Shown: piece by piece, positions 52,173 to 61,172 of the stretch | Layout: the number at the start of each line of letters is the position of its first letter | How positions within the stretch are numbered: position 1 is the stretch's first letter | Origin: Salinibacter ruber DSM 13855 | Lineage (GTDB): Bacteria; Bacteroidota; Rhodothermia; Rhodothermales; Salinibacteraceae | Assembly: GCF_000013045.1 (NCBI RefSeq) | Contig: NC_007677.1 | Location: 620,001-684,000 of the forward strand | Direction: 5' to 3' | Length of the DNA: 64,000 nt | Made by a program: the position numbers and the translations under genes | Notes under the pieces: model-generated | Database searches by the model: none | What the model saw: only the letters and a program-made list of their open reading frames with translations | Told to the model about the DNA's origin: nothing

Positions 52173-52724
52173 ATGGAAGAGACCATTGACATTGCCGAGG
52201 CGCGGGCCGAGGACCCCGAGGCCCTGCGAGACGCCCTGGTGGACCAGTTCGGGTACCTCGTTGACGAGATTACGGCCCTCCGGACGGTGGTGGACGGCCT
52301 GCCCGACGAGATTCTTGGCGGACGCCCCGAGCCCGACGCCCTTACGATGAAAGAGTTGTACGGGGCCATCGCGACGCTCGACGCCGAGGTGCGTCGGACG
52401 CGGGTCGACCGGATTGTTGACGAGGAGGAGCCGGACCTGGCGCCGGTCGACGTGGACGCGGAGGTGTACGACGCGGGCTGGAATGATCGGGCCATCGACG
52501 ACATCCTGCAGGAGGTGAAAGGGGCCCGGCGTGCGCTCACCGAGCGACTGGAGACGCTGCCCCTCGACGCCTGGCACCGCGCCGCCACGCTGGAGGACGA
52601 GACGCTTACCCTCTTCGGGCTGGTCCACCGCATGACGAAGAACGACTTCCAGCGGCTCCGCGATCTCGGCTACCGGCTCCACGGGGCCCACCTCTCCGAG
52701 GACGATGAGCCCCTGCCGACCTGA
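52173..52724 (+). CDS. DinB-like four-helix protein
   Basis: A 183-residue acidic, all-helical protein. The pattern of four long helices with the internal VYDAGWNDRAIDDILQEVKGARRALTERLETLP stretch (seen around residues 95-130) and the final histidine-containing LFGLVHRMTKNDFQRLRDL fits the DinB/DUF664 superfamily. Those proteins bind a metal through three His and often act as thiol-dependent enzymes; only some of the expected His residues are obvious here, so activity is uncertain. ATG 52173 (MEETIDIAEA) is chosen over an upstream one in low-complexity sequence. Between nuoI and holA. Confidence 0.65.
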   Translation: MEETIDIAEARAEDPEALRDALVDQFGYLVDEITALRTVVDGLPDEILGGRPEPDALTMKELYGAIATLDAEVRRTRVDRIVDEEEPDLAPVDVDAEVYDAGWNDRAIDDILQEVKGARRALTERLETLPLDAWHRAATLEDETLTLFGLVHRMTKNDFQRLRDLGYRLHGAHLSEDDEPLPT

Positions 52725-52802
52725 CGCCCGCGGCGCGCGAACGGGGCGCATCGGAGGGGCACACGAGCGCGTTCATCCGCAATTCGGCATTGACCCACGC
52801 CA

Positions 52803-53846
52803 ATGGCAAAAGACACGGGCCCGTCCTACGACGATCTGGCCACGGCCTTCCGGCACCAAAACTTCGAGCCCCTCTACTTTTTCTTTGGAGAGGAGACCTT
52901 CCTGATCGACGAGCTGCAGGAGCTGCTCATCGACGAGGCGCTCGACCCGAGCCAGCACGACTTCAACCTCGACGTGGTGTACGGGTCGGAGACGGAGGCT
53001 TCAGAGGTGATTGGGCTGTGCCAGGGCTTTCCGGCGGGGGCGCCGAAGCGGGTCGTGGTGGTCCGCGAGTTCGAGAAGCTCGAGAACAACCGTCAGTTCA
53101 AGGACTACGCCGCCCAGCCCAATCCGCAGGCCATCGTCCTGCTCGCCTGCACCAGCAAGCCGAACCTGAGCGCCCATCCGTACCGCGCGCTGAAGGAGCA
53201 CGCCACGTGGTCCGAGTTCGAGTCGCCGTACGACAACGAGATGCCGGGCTGGATTCAGGACTACGTGCAGGGCCAGGGGTACGAGATCAAGCCGAAGGCC
53301 GTCCAGATGCTCGCCGATTACGTGGGCACCGACCTGCAGCGGGCGGCGAGCGAGATCGAGAAGCTCATCACGTTTGCCGGCGACGCCACGCGGCTCACGG
53401 CCGACGACGTGCTTGCCGCCAGCGGCCAGACGCGCGAGTTCAACGTCTTTGAGCTGCAGAGCGCCCTGGGGGAGGGGCGTCCCGCCGACGCACAGCGTAT
53501 CGTCGACCGCATTCTGCAGCAGGCGTCCAACCCGCGCAGCGAGGCCATCATGATGGTGGCCGTGCTCAACGGCTATTTCGACAAGCTCTGGAAGTTGCAG
53601 AAGCCCGGGGCCCTGCGCGAGAACAAGTACGACCTTGCCGGCTACATCGGGGTCAGCCCCTACTTCGTAGAGGAGTACAAGCACGCCGCCCAGCGCTACG
53701 ACCGCTCGGCGATTGCCGACGCCTACTCGGCCCTCGTGGCGGCGGACTACGAGCTCAAGGGCGGGGCGTCCCGCGAGGCCTCGCTCGTGATGACGCTCCT
53801 GTTGCGGCGGCTGCTTCCGCCGGATGCCCGTCCGGTGGCGGCGTAG
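52803..53846 (+). CDS. holA: DNA polymerase III delta subunit
   Basis: A 347-residue clamp-loader subunit. The N-terminal segment PLYFFFGEETFLIDELQELL, RVVVVREFEKLE and the later YVGTDLQRAASEIEKLITFAG block, followed by FNVFELQSALGEG, are typical of HolA. It opens the beta clamp as part of the delta-gamma-delta' complex. Length is normal. ATG 52803 precedes the conserved region by about 20 residues. Confidence 0.94.
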   Translation: MAKDTGPSYDDLATAFRHQNFEPLYFFFGEETFLIDELQELLIDEALDPSQHDFNLDVVYGSETEASEVIGLCQGFPAGAPKRVVVVREFEKLENNRQFKDYAAQPNPQAIVLLACTSKPNLSAHPYRALKEHATWSEFESPYDNEMPGWIQDYVQGQGYEIKPKAVQMLADYVGTDLQRAASEIEKLITFAGDATRLTADDVLAASGQTREFNVFELQSALGEGRPADAQRIVDRILQQASNPRSEAIMMVAVLNGYFDKLWKLQKPGALRENKYDLAGYIGVSPYFVEEYKHAAQRYDRSAIADAYSALVAADYELKGGASREASLVMTLLLRRLLPPDARPVAA

Positions 53847-54107
53847 GGGGAGAGCGTTCCCGGACGGTGACGCGTCGTCGCCATGGCGCCGTTCAGATCC
53901 GTTTGCGCCGGCCAGGCCCGGAATTCACGGAAACAAGGAGTGCGTAGCCCGAATACGTATCGATGACGAGCTGCCCCCAGATCCGCAGCGCGTGTTCGCA
54001 CCGCATGGGACGATCGTTTCCCCATGTTGTGGGGCCCGAGGGCGGCTCGACGGAGGATCTCGTGCCACGGTTTCCGACGCAAACGTACATCCGGCGAACC
54101 ACCGTTT

Positions 54108-54740
54108 ATGCAGTTCCCCGAGCGACCCTTTGACGGAGAGGCGTCCGGCGACGGGGTCCCTTCCTACGAGTGGCTCGACGAGTGGCTCTGCGAGTACGTG
54201 GACGGGACAATGGACCCTTCGGTCGAGGCCGTCTTTGAGCAGTACGTGGAGGCCAATCCTGAGCTGCGGGCCCACATAGAGCGCCTTCGCCAGACGCGCG
54301 AACTGCTTTGCGGGGGCGAGGACACCGGGGCGCCGCCCACGGCCCCGATGGAAGCCGCGCGAGAGGTGGAAGAAGACCTTCTCCGAGACGCCGCTCCAGA
54401 ACTGCTTGCGTCGGAGGAGACCAGTCGGTCCGTCGTGGCCCTCGGGCTTGCGTCGTCCATTGCGGTGGCCCTCGTCGTGGGATTTCTTGCCGGGTCGATG
54501 CTCGTGGAGCCGTCTACGCTCTCGTCCGGACCGGCCACTGCGATTGAGCGACAGGCCGCGCCGTCGGAGGGGCGAGACGAAGCATCGCCGCGCCGGGGCG
54601 CAGCCGACCGAGGCCGACCGCCGCGCGCCTCATCGTTTTCGTCGGCCGACCGGCTTCTCACACTTCCGGCAGAGGCCCCGTCACCGAGCACCGACACGGG
54701 CCGTGCCGCACCGACGTTTATGACGGCCGGGGAGCGCTGA
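54108..54740 (+). CDS. putative membrane-anchored anti-sigma-like protein
   Basis: A 210-residue protein with one membrane helix (about 108-133, VVALGLASSIAVALVVGFLAG). The cytoplasmic N-terminal part (WLDEWLCEYVDGTMDPSVEA, then QYVEANPELRAHIERLRQTR) has the two-helix arrangement of anti-sigma N-terminal domains of the zf-HC2 type without the zinc ligands. The periplasmic part is Ser/Pro/Arg-rich and looks disordered. No ECF sigma factor gene is adjacent, so its partner is unknown and the call rests on fold pattern. ATG 54108 is chosen since the upstream extension is basic and unlike the rest. Confidence 0.6.
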   Translation: MQFPERPFDGEASGDGVPSYEWLDEWLCEYVDGTMDPSVEAVFEQYVEANPELRAHIERLRQTRELLCGGEDTGAPPTAPMEAAREVEEDLLRDAAPELLASEETSRSVVALGLASSIAVALVVGFLAGSMLVEPSTLSSGPATAIERQAAPSEGRDEASPRRGAADRGRPPRASSFSSADRLLTLPAEAPSPSTDTGRAAPTFMTAGER

Positions 54741-54817
54741 GGTCAATGGGGAGGACTTTGCTCCATCTTGGCCGAACACGGTCCAGCCACCCCCGTTAAT
54801 ACCCGTCCATTTTGCGC

Positions 54818-54891
54818 GGGCTCTTAGCTCAGCGGTTTAGAGCGCTCGCCTCACACGCGAGAGGTCCCTGGTTCAAATCCAGGAGGGCCCA
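54818..54891 (+). tRNA. tRNA-Val (anticodon CAC)
   Basis: Full cloverleaf: acceptor GGGCTCT with AGGGCCC (one G-T pair), D stem GCTC/GAGC, anticodon stem CTCGC/GCGAG with loop CTCACAC (CAC at positions 34-36, reading GTG), T stem CCTGG/CCAGG with loop TTCAAAT, and discriminator A. The CCA end is not encoded. Confidence 0.96.
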
Positions 54892-54902
54892 CCGCTTCCT
54901 CT

Positions 54903-54936
54903 CAAGCCTCCGGATGACCGGGGGCTTGGTGCGTTT
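54903..54936 (+). terminator. hairpin after tRNA-Val
   Basis: CAAGCCTCCGG (54903-54913) pairs with CCGGGGGCTTG (54918-54928) around the tetraloop ATGA: 11 base pairs with one wobble, followed by GGTGCGTTTTGG. The T-run is weak, so it may be a terminator or a processing signal for the tRNA 3' end. Confidence 0.6.
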
Positions 54937-55098
54937 TGGAGGGCCCTTGGGACGAAAGGCGTTGGCGACCTGCGGAGCCCGAGACGCGCAGGACACAACG
55001 GGGAACGCCACCTCTGCCCCACGTGCCAGGATGCATGCTGCTCTGGCTACGGCCTGTGGGCCATCCGCGACGGTCCGTTTGATACAGCACGCTGCTCC

Positions 55099-55659
55099 GT
55101 GCTTCCCGTCCTCATTCGTCTCGACTTCGTTCTCGCCACGGCGCTCCTGGTCGCCGCGCCGCTGGGGCTCCTGCTCGCGTCGGTGTGGCGGCCCGCGGTG
55201 CGGGGACGCCTCCTGGCCTACTGGCGGGCCTCGTCGCTGCTAATGGTGACGGTCTACCTGATGGTAGACGGCCGCCCCGGGGCCTTCGTGGCGGGCAACA
55301 CGGCCCTCGTCGCGATTCCGCTCGCGCTCCATGCCGGCGACGTGCTCTTCGTGCCCGGGCCTGCGTCGCTGGGGGAGGGGCCCGTGGCGACCTGGTTCCG
55401 GCGTTGGCGAGCGGGGGCCACGGCCTTCTGTGGCGCGAGCCTGCTGCTCACGGTGCCCGCGCTCCGGTGCGCCTGGGAGGGGGCCGAGAACCCCGTCTGT
55501 GCGGCCTGGCTGGCGCCCCCACGAGAACTTCACCGGGCCCTCCATGCCTCGGTGGACCCGGCGACGCTCGGCGACGCCGCCGTCATCGGCGGGCTGATCT
55601 ACGGGGCATACCTCGTGGCGTCCGTGATCCGCGTCGGATGGGCGGTCTGGCGGTCGTGA
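55099..55659 (+). CDS. DUF3177-like membrane protein
   Basis: A 186-residue protein with about five membrane helices. The pattern (LIRLDFVLATALLVAAPLGL, then YWRASSLLMVTVYLMVDGRP, WRAGATAFCGASLLLTVPAL with RCAW, CAAWLAPPRELHRALH, and a last helix LIYGAYLVASVIRVGW) agrees with my knowledge of DUF3177, a family known mainly from cyanobacteria. Function unknown. It starts with GTG. It is followed by the low-molecular-weight phosphatase gene after 62 bases. Presence in this lineage suggests old transfer, which is inference. Confidence 0.65.
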   Translation: MLPVLIRLDFVLATALLVAAPLGLLLASVWRPAVRGRLLAYWRASSLLMVTVYLMVDGRPGAFVAGNTALVAIPLALHAGDVLFVPGPASLGEGPVATWFRRWRAGATAFCGASLLLTVPALRCAWEGAENPVCAAWLAPPRELHRALHASVDPATLGDAAVIGGLIYGAYLVASVIRVGWAVWRS

Positions 55660-55721
55660 GGCGCCACCCTTCGGGCCCCGCTGTTCTGATCGACCCCGCA
55701 TCAGATCCCTGACGACCTGCC

Positions 55722-56126
55722 ATGAGCGCACAATATCTCTTTGTCTGTACGGGCAACACGTGCCGGAGTCCCCTGGCCGAAGCCCTCGCGGAGGCGCGGG
55801 GCGTGTCGGCCGAGAGTGCAGGGGTGGCCGCGGGCCCGGGCGACGGGGCGGCGCCGAATGCAGATCGAGCCCTGCGCGAGGCGCGAGGGCTGTCGCTACG
55901 GGGCCACACGCCCCGCGACGTGTCTGCGGTGGACCTGACGGCGGCCGGGCGGATCGTGGCCATGAGTCCGGCGGTGGCGCGCCGACTCCGAGACGATCAC
56001 GACTGGGCCCCCGACGCGATGGTCACCTGGGCCGTCCCCGACCCCTACGGCGGGTCGCTCGCCGACTACCGGTGGTGCCTCGAAGAGATCAGCGCGGCCC
56101 TGGACGATCTGCTCGCATCGGGGTAG
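55722..56126 (+). CDS. low-molecular-weight protein tyrosine phosphatase
   Basis: A 134-residue phosphatase. The P-loop CTGNTCRSP has the CX5R signature (Cys9, Arg15), and VPDPYGGSLADY carries the general-acid Asp. Length is near the family norm of about 140-155. Related arsenate reductases share the fold, but the DPYGG loop favours phosphatase; in bacteria such enzymes often act on polysaccharide-export kinases or protein arginine phosphate. Confidence 0.9.
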   Translation: MSAQYLFVCTGNTCRSPLAEALAEARGVSAESAGVAAGPGDGAAPNADRALREARGLSLRGHTPRDVSAVDLTAAGRIVAMSPAVARRLRDDHDWAPDAMVTWAVPDPYGGSLADYRWCLEEISAALDDLLASG

Positions 56127-56214
56127 TGGCCCACTCCCGACGCCCCCACTGACGAAGACGGGGCCGCGAAGCGGGCGGGGCCCGTGTGCGTTGCGGGTCG
56201 CACGTCGCAAGCCC

Positions 56215-56472
56215 CTAGTCCCACTGCTCGTAGTGATCGACGATCTCGTTCAGGTTGTCGTGCTCGCCCTCAACAATGCCGACGACGAAGAGTCCCGTTT
56301 CGTTTTCGAGCTGGGCAAGCGCTTCGGTGTTGGGGGGGCGCCGGCCCTGGGTCTTGATGAACGTGTCCTGGATGGCCTTCTGGGCCGCCTCGGCGGGGGT
56401 GTCGGCAGTCGCGACGCTCGAAAAGGGATCGAAGCCGTCCTTCTCGAAGCCGATGATCGTGTAGGTGGGCAT
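56215..56472 (-). CDS. small hypothetical protein, 85 residues
   Basis: An acidic 85-residue protein beginning MPTYTIIGFEKDGFDPFSSV, with a strand-loop-helix-strand pattern: helix TPAEAAQKAIQDTFIKT, a strand GLFVVGIVEGEH and a final helix. It is well formed but I cannot assign a family. It stands alone on the minus strand after the terminator of the methyltransferase gene, so it has its own promoter. Confidence 0.65.
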   Translation of the reverse strand: MPTYTIIGFEKDGFDPFSSVATADTPAEAAQKAIQDTFIKTQGRRPPNTEALAQLENETGLFVVGIVEGEHDNLNEIVDHYEQWD

Positions 56473-56626
56473 AGGAGCGAAAGAAGAATGAGAGACACAG
56501 ACTTGAGGTGAGCAGCCGTCGGTCCCCAATGCGTGTGGGTCGTCGCCGTTTCCACCCTCCCACCCACGAGGCGGCCGAGGGAGACGAATCGTTCGGGAAA
56601 GGGCCGCAAAAATTGCGTACCGGCAC

Positions 56627-56664
56627 AGAAAAAAGCCCGGACCCCCACCAAGAGACCGGGCTTT
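56627..56664 (-). terminator. intrinsic terminator of the TrmH gene
   Basis: On the minus strand AAAGCCCGG and CCGGGCTTT close a 15-base loop and lead into six T (56629-56634). It is about 110 bases after the methyltransferase stop and before the next minus-strand gene. Confidence 0.88.
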
Positions 56665-56771
56665 GGGAGAAATGTGCCCCAAATGAAATGCATCCGGTAG
56701 ACACGCGGGCCGTCCGGGACCTAACGTCGTTTCTTATTTCTTAATGGTTATCCGGCACAGCGGATCTGCGG

Positions 56772-57560
56772 TCAGGGGCCAAGCCACTCGTACAGGAGAA
56801 TCCCACCGGCGACGGCCACGTTGAGCGACTCGGCGGCGGGACGATCGGGGGCGCCGGGGAGGGACACCGTCAGGTCGAGGCGGTCGAGCACGGCGGCACT
56901 GAGGCCGTGGGCCTCGCTGCCCAGCACGAGGGCCGAGGGCCGGTCGGGGCCCCAGGCATCGGCGCGGGTGCCCTGGAGGTCGGCCCCGTAGAGGGCAGCC
57001 CCGTGGCGGCGAAGGCGGTCGAGGAAGGGGCCCGGGGCGTCCGTGCGGGCGAGAGGCAGGGCCCAGTGACTGCCGGCACCCGCGCGCATCACCTTGGGGC
57101 CGTACAGGCCCGCAGTGCCGGGCCCGGCCACGACGGCCTGGGCCCCGAACCACGCCGCCGTGCGGAGCAGCGTGCCCACATTGCCCGGGTCCTGAATCCC
57201 GTCCAGCACGAGAACCGTGCCGGCCTCGCCGATCTGCTCGGGCACCGTTTCGGGATCCCGAAGACGGCGCTCCGCCACGGCCACGACGCCCTGGGGCGTC
57301 TCCACGTCGGTGAGGGTCGTCATCGTGTCGGGGTCCGTCTCGTGCACAGAGACCGACAGCTGCTCCAGGAGGGCCTGAACGGTCGGGTCGCCACGCCCCT
57401 CCGGGGTCACGACGACCTCCACGAGGGGGGCGTCCGCGTCGAGCGCCGCCCGGAGGGCACGGGGCCCTTCAACGAGCGTCCGGTCGTGTCGCCGGCGGCC
57501 CCGGCGGCGGGTGAGGGCGGCGATGGCCTTGCGGCGGCGGTTGGACAGGGGCGTGGGCAT
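56772..57560 (-). CDS. TrmH/SpoU-family RNA 2'-O-methyltransferase
   Basis: A 262-residue SAM-dependent RNA methyltransferase. An N-terminal substrate-binding part (RTLVEGPRALRAALDADAP) is followed by the knotted SPOUT domain: VLDGIQDPGNVGTLLRTA (motif 1, with catalytic Asn/Arg), LVLGSEAHGLS (motif 2) and SLNVAVAGGILLYEW (motif 3, knot). The combination suits the RlmB/TrmH-like rRNA group; target nucleotide not predictable. ATG 57560 (MPTPLSNRRRK) is chosen over longer starts. Divergent from glutamate dehydrogenase. Confidence 0.92.
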   Translation of the reverse strand: MPTPLSNRRRKAIAALTRRRGRRRHDRTLVEGPRALRAALDADAPLVEVVVTPEGRGDPTVQALLEQLSVSVHETDPDTMTTLTDVETPQGVVAVAERRLRDPETVPEQIGEAGTVLVLDGIQDPGNVGTLLRTAAWFGAQAVVAGPGTAGLYGPKVMRAGAGSHWALPLARTDAPGPFLDRLRRHGAALYGADLQGTRADAWGPDRPSALVLGSEAHGLSAAVLDRLDLTVSLPGAPDRPAAESLNVAVAGGILLYEWLGP

Positions 57561-57766
57561 GAAAATTGACCGACAAGAGGGAAAGGGAACGGCGAACGAC
57601 GCGGCGGAGCAACTGAAGGCGCCGCGGATCGTTCGCTTGGAGGGGAACCGTCGGCCGTTCGACTTTTTGGCGGAGAATCCGGATCTTCCTGGTTCCCCGT
57701 CCGGCTTCATTCGGGAAGGCAGAAGGGCCTTCCGTTCACCATCATCGCATTTTGGTCCGCAGTCCC

Positions 57767-59071
57767 ATGCCGTTCAACTTTGACGTCTACGAGCGGTCGG
57801 CGTATCGTGAGCCGGCCCCGATCGACCACGACAGCCCGTTCCAGTCCATGATGGAGCGGTTCGACGTGGCCGCCGAAATTCTCGAACTGAGCCCTGGCTT
57901 CTACGAGTATCTTTGCCGCCCGGCACGGATGCACGTGACGTCGATCCCGGTGGAGATGGACTCGGGCCGCGTGAAGATCTTCGAGGGCTACCGGGTCATC
58001 CACAACAACGTCCTGGGGCCCAGCAAGGGCGGCATTCGCTTCGCGCCGGACGTGACGCTCAACGAGGTGAAGGCGCTGGCCGGTTGGATGACGTGGAAGT
58101 GCTCGCTGGTGGACCTGCCCTTCGGCGGCGCGAAGGGAGGGGTCGCGTGCAATCCGGAGGAGATGAGCCCGGGCGAGCTGGAGCGGCTCACGCGCCGCTA
58201 CACCGCCGACCTGTTCGACGTGTTCGGCCCGGACAAGGACATCCCGGCCCCCGACATGAACACGAACGAGCAGATCATGGCCTGGGTGCTAGACACGTAC
58301 TCGATGCACGCCCGTCAGACCGAAAATGCCGTCGTGACGGGCAAGCCCGTTGGCCTCGGGGGGTCGAAGGGGCGTCGGCAGGCCACCGGCCGGGGCGTGA
58401 TGACCGTGACGCTCGCCGCGATGGAGCAGATCGGGCTTGCGCCGGGCGACTGCACCGTAGCCGTACAGGGCTTCGGCAACGTCGGGGCCACGGCCGCCGA
58501 CCTGCTGGGCGAGCAGGGGTGTACCGTGGTGGCCGTCAGCGACATCACGGGGGGGTACTACAACGAGAACGGCCTCGACCTGAAGGCGATGAAGGCCTAC
58601 ACCCAGCAGAATGGGGGGACCCTGGCGGGCTACGAGGAGGCACAGCACATCACTAACGAAGAGCTCCTGACGCTCGACGTGGACGTGCTCGTGCCGGCGG
58701 CCAAGGAGGATCAGATTAACCGCGAGATCGCCGAGGACCTGCGGGCCCGGATCGTGGCGGAGGGGGCGAACGGACCCACCCATCCGGCGGCCGACGAGGT
58801 GCTGGCGGAGAAGGAGGTGCTCGTCATCCCGGACATTCTCGCGAATGCGGGGGGCGTGACGGCGTCGTACTTCGAATGGGTCCAGAACCGACAGGGCTTC
58901 TTCTGGACCGAGGAGGAAGTAAACCGCCGCCTCGACCGCATGATGGGGGAGGCGTTCGACAAGGTCTACACGGCGGCGGACAAGTACGACGTCTCCCTCC
59001 GCATCGCGGCGTACGTGGTGGGAATCCGTCGGGTGGCCGAGGCGCTCCGGATGCGCGGAATCTACGCGTGA
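57767..59071 (+). CDS. gdhA: glutamate dehydrogenase
   Basis: A 434-residue hexameric-type enzyme interconverting glutamate and 2-oxoglutarate plus ammonia. KGGIRFAPDVTLNEVKALAG and TWKCSLVDLPFGGAKGG hold the substrate-site lysines; FGNVGATAADLL is the nucleotide loop; VLVIPDILANAGGVTASYFEW is the C-terminal signature. The short length and the loop D after FGNVG without a clear basic residue favour NAD, but cofactor cannot be fixed by eye. In halophiles glutamate is also an osmolyte. ATG 57767 (MPFNFDVYE). Confidence 0.95.
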   Translation: MPFNFDVYERSAYREPAPIDHDSPFQSMMERFDVAAEILELSPGFYEYLCRPARMHVTSIPVEMDSGRVKIFEGYRVIHNNVLGPSKGGIRFAPDVTLNEVKALAGWMTWKCSLVDLPFGGAKGGVACNPEEMSPGELERLTRRYTADLFDVFGPDKDIPAPDMNTNEQIMAWVLDTYSMHARQTENAVVTGKPVGLGGSKGRRQATGRGVMTVTLAAMEQIGLAPGDCTVAVQGFGNVGATAADLLGEQGCTVVAVSDITGGYYNENGLDLKAMKAYTQQNGGTLAGYEEAQHITNEELLTLDVDVLVPAAKEDQINREIAEDLRARIVAEGANGPTHPAADEVLAEKEVLVIPDILANAGGVTASYFEWVQNRQGFFWTEEEVNRRLDRMMGEAFDKVYTAADKYDVSLRIAAYVVGIRRVAEALRMRGIYA

Positions 59072-59118
59072 ACGACGACCCGACCAATCCCGGATATGCA
59101 GTTCTCTGGTCTCGATTG

Positions 59119-61128
59119 ATGGATGTGACGAGGATGGACGGAATGTCAGTGTCGGGTAGCGGCGGGGGGGGCTGGGACGGAGGCACTAAAAATGGGGGCC
59201 GGTGTGCCGTCGGAAGTGCCTTCGGGCTGCTGATTGGGCTTCTCGTGTCCTGTGCCAATCCGCAGGCCCCGAGCGGCGGCCCGAGGGACAGCACGCCCCC
59301 CTCGGTCGTCCAGACACGCCCCGTACAGGACACCGTCGACGTGTCTACGGACGTGGGCGCGCTGCGTGTCGAGTTTTCGGAGTACGTGGAGCGGAGCACC
59401 CTCTCCCAGGCCCTGTCCATTACCCCGACTTTCGAGCAGCGGCCCCAGTTCAGCTGGGACGGACGGGCGGTCGAGATTCAGTTTCCGTCCGCGCTTCGCG
59501 ACAGCACGACTTACATCTTCACATTCGGCACGACCCTGAGCGACGCCCGGGGCGTCTCGCTCGAAACCCCGATCACGGTGGCGTTTTCGACGGGGGAGCG
59601 CATCAATCGGGGCCAAATTGAAGGCCGCGTCGTGAACGGCCCCTCGGGCACCACCCAGCAGGGCGTGGATGTGTTTGCCTACGCCCTCCCGCCCGGGGCG
59701 TCGGCCGTCCGGCCGCTGCCCGACGCGCCCAGCTATCGCACACAGACCGGCGAGGGGGGGCGCTTTTCGTTCGACTACATGCGGGAAGGGCCCTACTACG
59801 TTCTTGCCCTCCGCGACAACAACCGCAATCGTCAGCCCGATCCCCAAGAGCCGGTGGCCGTGCCGCCCCGGCTGTCGATCCGGGCCGACAGTGGGGCCGC
59901 GGCGGTGCCGGTGCCCTGGCTCCTGGCGCGGCGCGACACGACCGCCCCGCAGCTCCAGCAGGTGCGGCCGGTGAGTCGGCAGCGCCTGCGCCTGCGCTTC
60001 GACGAGCCGGTGCGGCTCGGGACGCGATCCCCGACGGCATGGGCCCCGCGCGACTCGGCCACCGGCACCCCGGTGGCCGTGCGGGGGGTGTACAACGCCC
60101 CCGATCGCCCGAACGCGATCGTGGTGCGCACGGCGCCGATGCCCGATGCGCGCCACGCCCTGCCGCTGCGACGTGGCGCGGTGGTCGATACCTTGGGGCA
60201 GCCGCTCAGGCCGGACACGGCCCGGTTCCGGGCGGCCGCGCGGGCTGACACCCTGCGCACGCGGTTCCGAGGATTCGTGCCGACCGGCCTGGGGCAAGAC
60301 TCGACGGGGGCGCGTCCCCTCCTGCCGGGCGTGCAGCCGGGCGTCCGATTTAATCAGGCCCCGGACAGCGCGGCACTGCGGGAGGGCGTGGACGTCCGGG
60401 ACACCACCGGCGCCCCCCAGTCTGTCTCGTTCGCAACCGACGACGGCACCACCTACCGACTTCGGCCCGACCCGCCCCTTTCGCCGGGGAAGGTCGTCGA
60501 CGTGCGGGTGGCGGGGGACGTATTTGCCCAGCCGGACACGACCGTTCGTCGTCGCTTCCGGCGCGTTACCGGCCGGGTGCTCGGCGCGCTTGCGGGTCGG
60601 GCCCGCGTCATCGACACGACGCGCGCGGCGGAGGAGGGGGGAGAAGCGGACGCGGACGCCCCCGCGGCCCGCCCGTCGCCCATTCGTGCCGACTCGGCTC
60701 GGGCCGACTCCCTCGCCGCCCCCGAAGACTCGTTGGGGACCCAGCGGGACGCGACGCCTCCGGACTCGCTGCTGGACGGCGGCCCGGTTGCGGTCGACCT
60801 GACGGCGGTCGAGTCCTCCATTCCGGTGGCCCCCCGCCGACTGACCACGCCGCCCGACAGTCTGTTTGAGTTCGCGGAGCTGCCGGAGGGCCGGTATCGG
60901 TTCCGGGCGTACCTGGACCGCAACGAGAACGGGCGGTGGGACGGCGGCCAAATCCAGCCCTACGTGCCGGCGGAACCGGTGACGTGGCTCCGGGAGCCGC
61001 TGGAGGCGCGCCCCCGGTGGACGACAGAGCTGCCGGTCCCGCTGCGGATCCCGGTTCTCGTGCCGGAGCCGGCCCGGCCCGACGCGTCGCCGCCCGACAC
61101 ATCCGGATCCGCTGGGCGGGGCCGCTGA
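59119..61128 (+). CDS. Ig-like-domain lipoprotein
   Basis: A 669-residue exported lipoprotein. The signal peptide ends LLIGLLVSC with the lipid Cys, then ANPQAPSGGPRDSTPP, an arrangement common in Bacteroidota Ig-like (Big_5/SbsA-type) lipoproteins. After it come an Ig-like fold (VEFSEYVERSTLSQALSITP and TTYIFTFGTTLSDARG), a carboxypeptidase-regulatory-like strand region (GQIEGRVVNGP, GPYYVLALRDNNRNRQPDP), a second pair of Ig-like repeats and an RFRAYLDRNENGRWD segment near the end that resembles a second CarboxypepD_reg-like fold. A Ser/Asp/Ala-rich linker separates them. Exact start among three nearby ATGs is uncertain. Role probably cell-surface or periplasmic, otherwise unknown. Confidence 0.8.
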   Translation: MDVTRMDGMSVSGSGGGGWDGGTKNGGRCAVGSAFGLLIGLLVSCANPQAPSGGPRDSTPPSVVQTRPVQDTVDVSTDVGALRVEFSEYVERSTLSQALSITPTFEQRPQFSWDGRAVEIQFPSALRDSTTYIFTFGTTLSDARGVSLETPITVAFSTGERINRGQIEGRVVNGPSGTTQQGVDVFAYALPPGASAVRPLPDAPSYRTQTGEGGRFSFDYMREGPYYVLALRDNNRNRQPDPQEPVAVPPRLSIRADSGAAAVPVPWLLARRDTTAPQLQQVRPVSRQRLRLRFDEPVRLGTRSPTAWAPRDSATGTPVAVRGVYNAPDRPNAIVVRTAPMPDARHALPLRRGAVVDTLGQPLRPDTARFRAAARADTLRTRFRGFVPTGLGQDSTGARPLLPGVQPGVRFNQAPDSAALREGVDVRDTTGAPQSVSFATDDGTTYRLRPDPPLSPGKVVDVRVAGDVFAQPDTTVRRRFRRVTGRVLGALAGRARVIDTTRAAEEGGEADADAPAARPSPIRADSARADSLAAPEDSLGTQRDATPPDSLLDGGPVAVDLTAVESSIPVAPRRLTTPPDSLFEFAELPEGRYRFRAYLDRNENGRWDGGQIQPYVPAEPVTWLREPLEARPRWTTELPVPLRIPVLVPEPARPDASPPDTSGSAGRGR

Positions 61129-61172
61129 GACGACTTCCGCGCGATTGGTTGAACTGCAACACACTGCTCGAA

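Noticed and set aside
54883..54948. Possible attachment site: GGAGGGCCC at the tRNA-Val 3' end repeated near 54939
   Set aside because: Only nine bases match, the copies are about 55 bases apart and no integrase gene is near.
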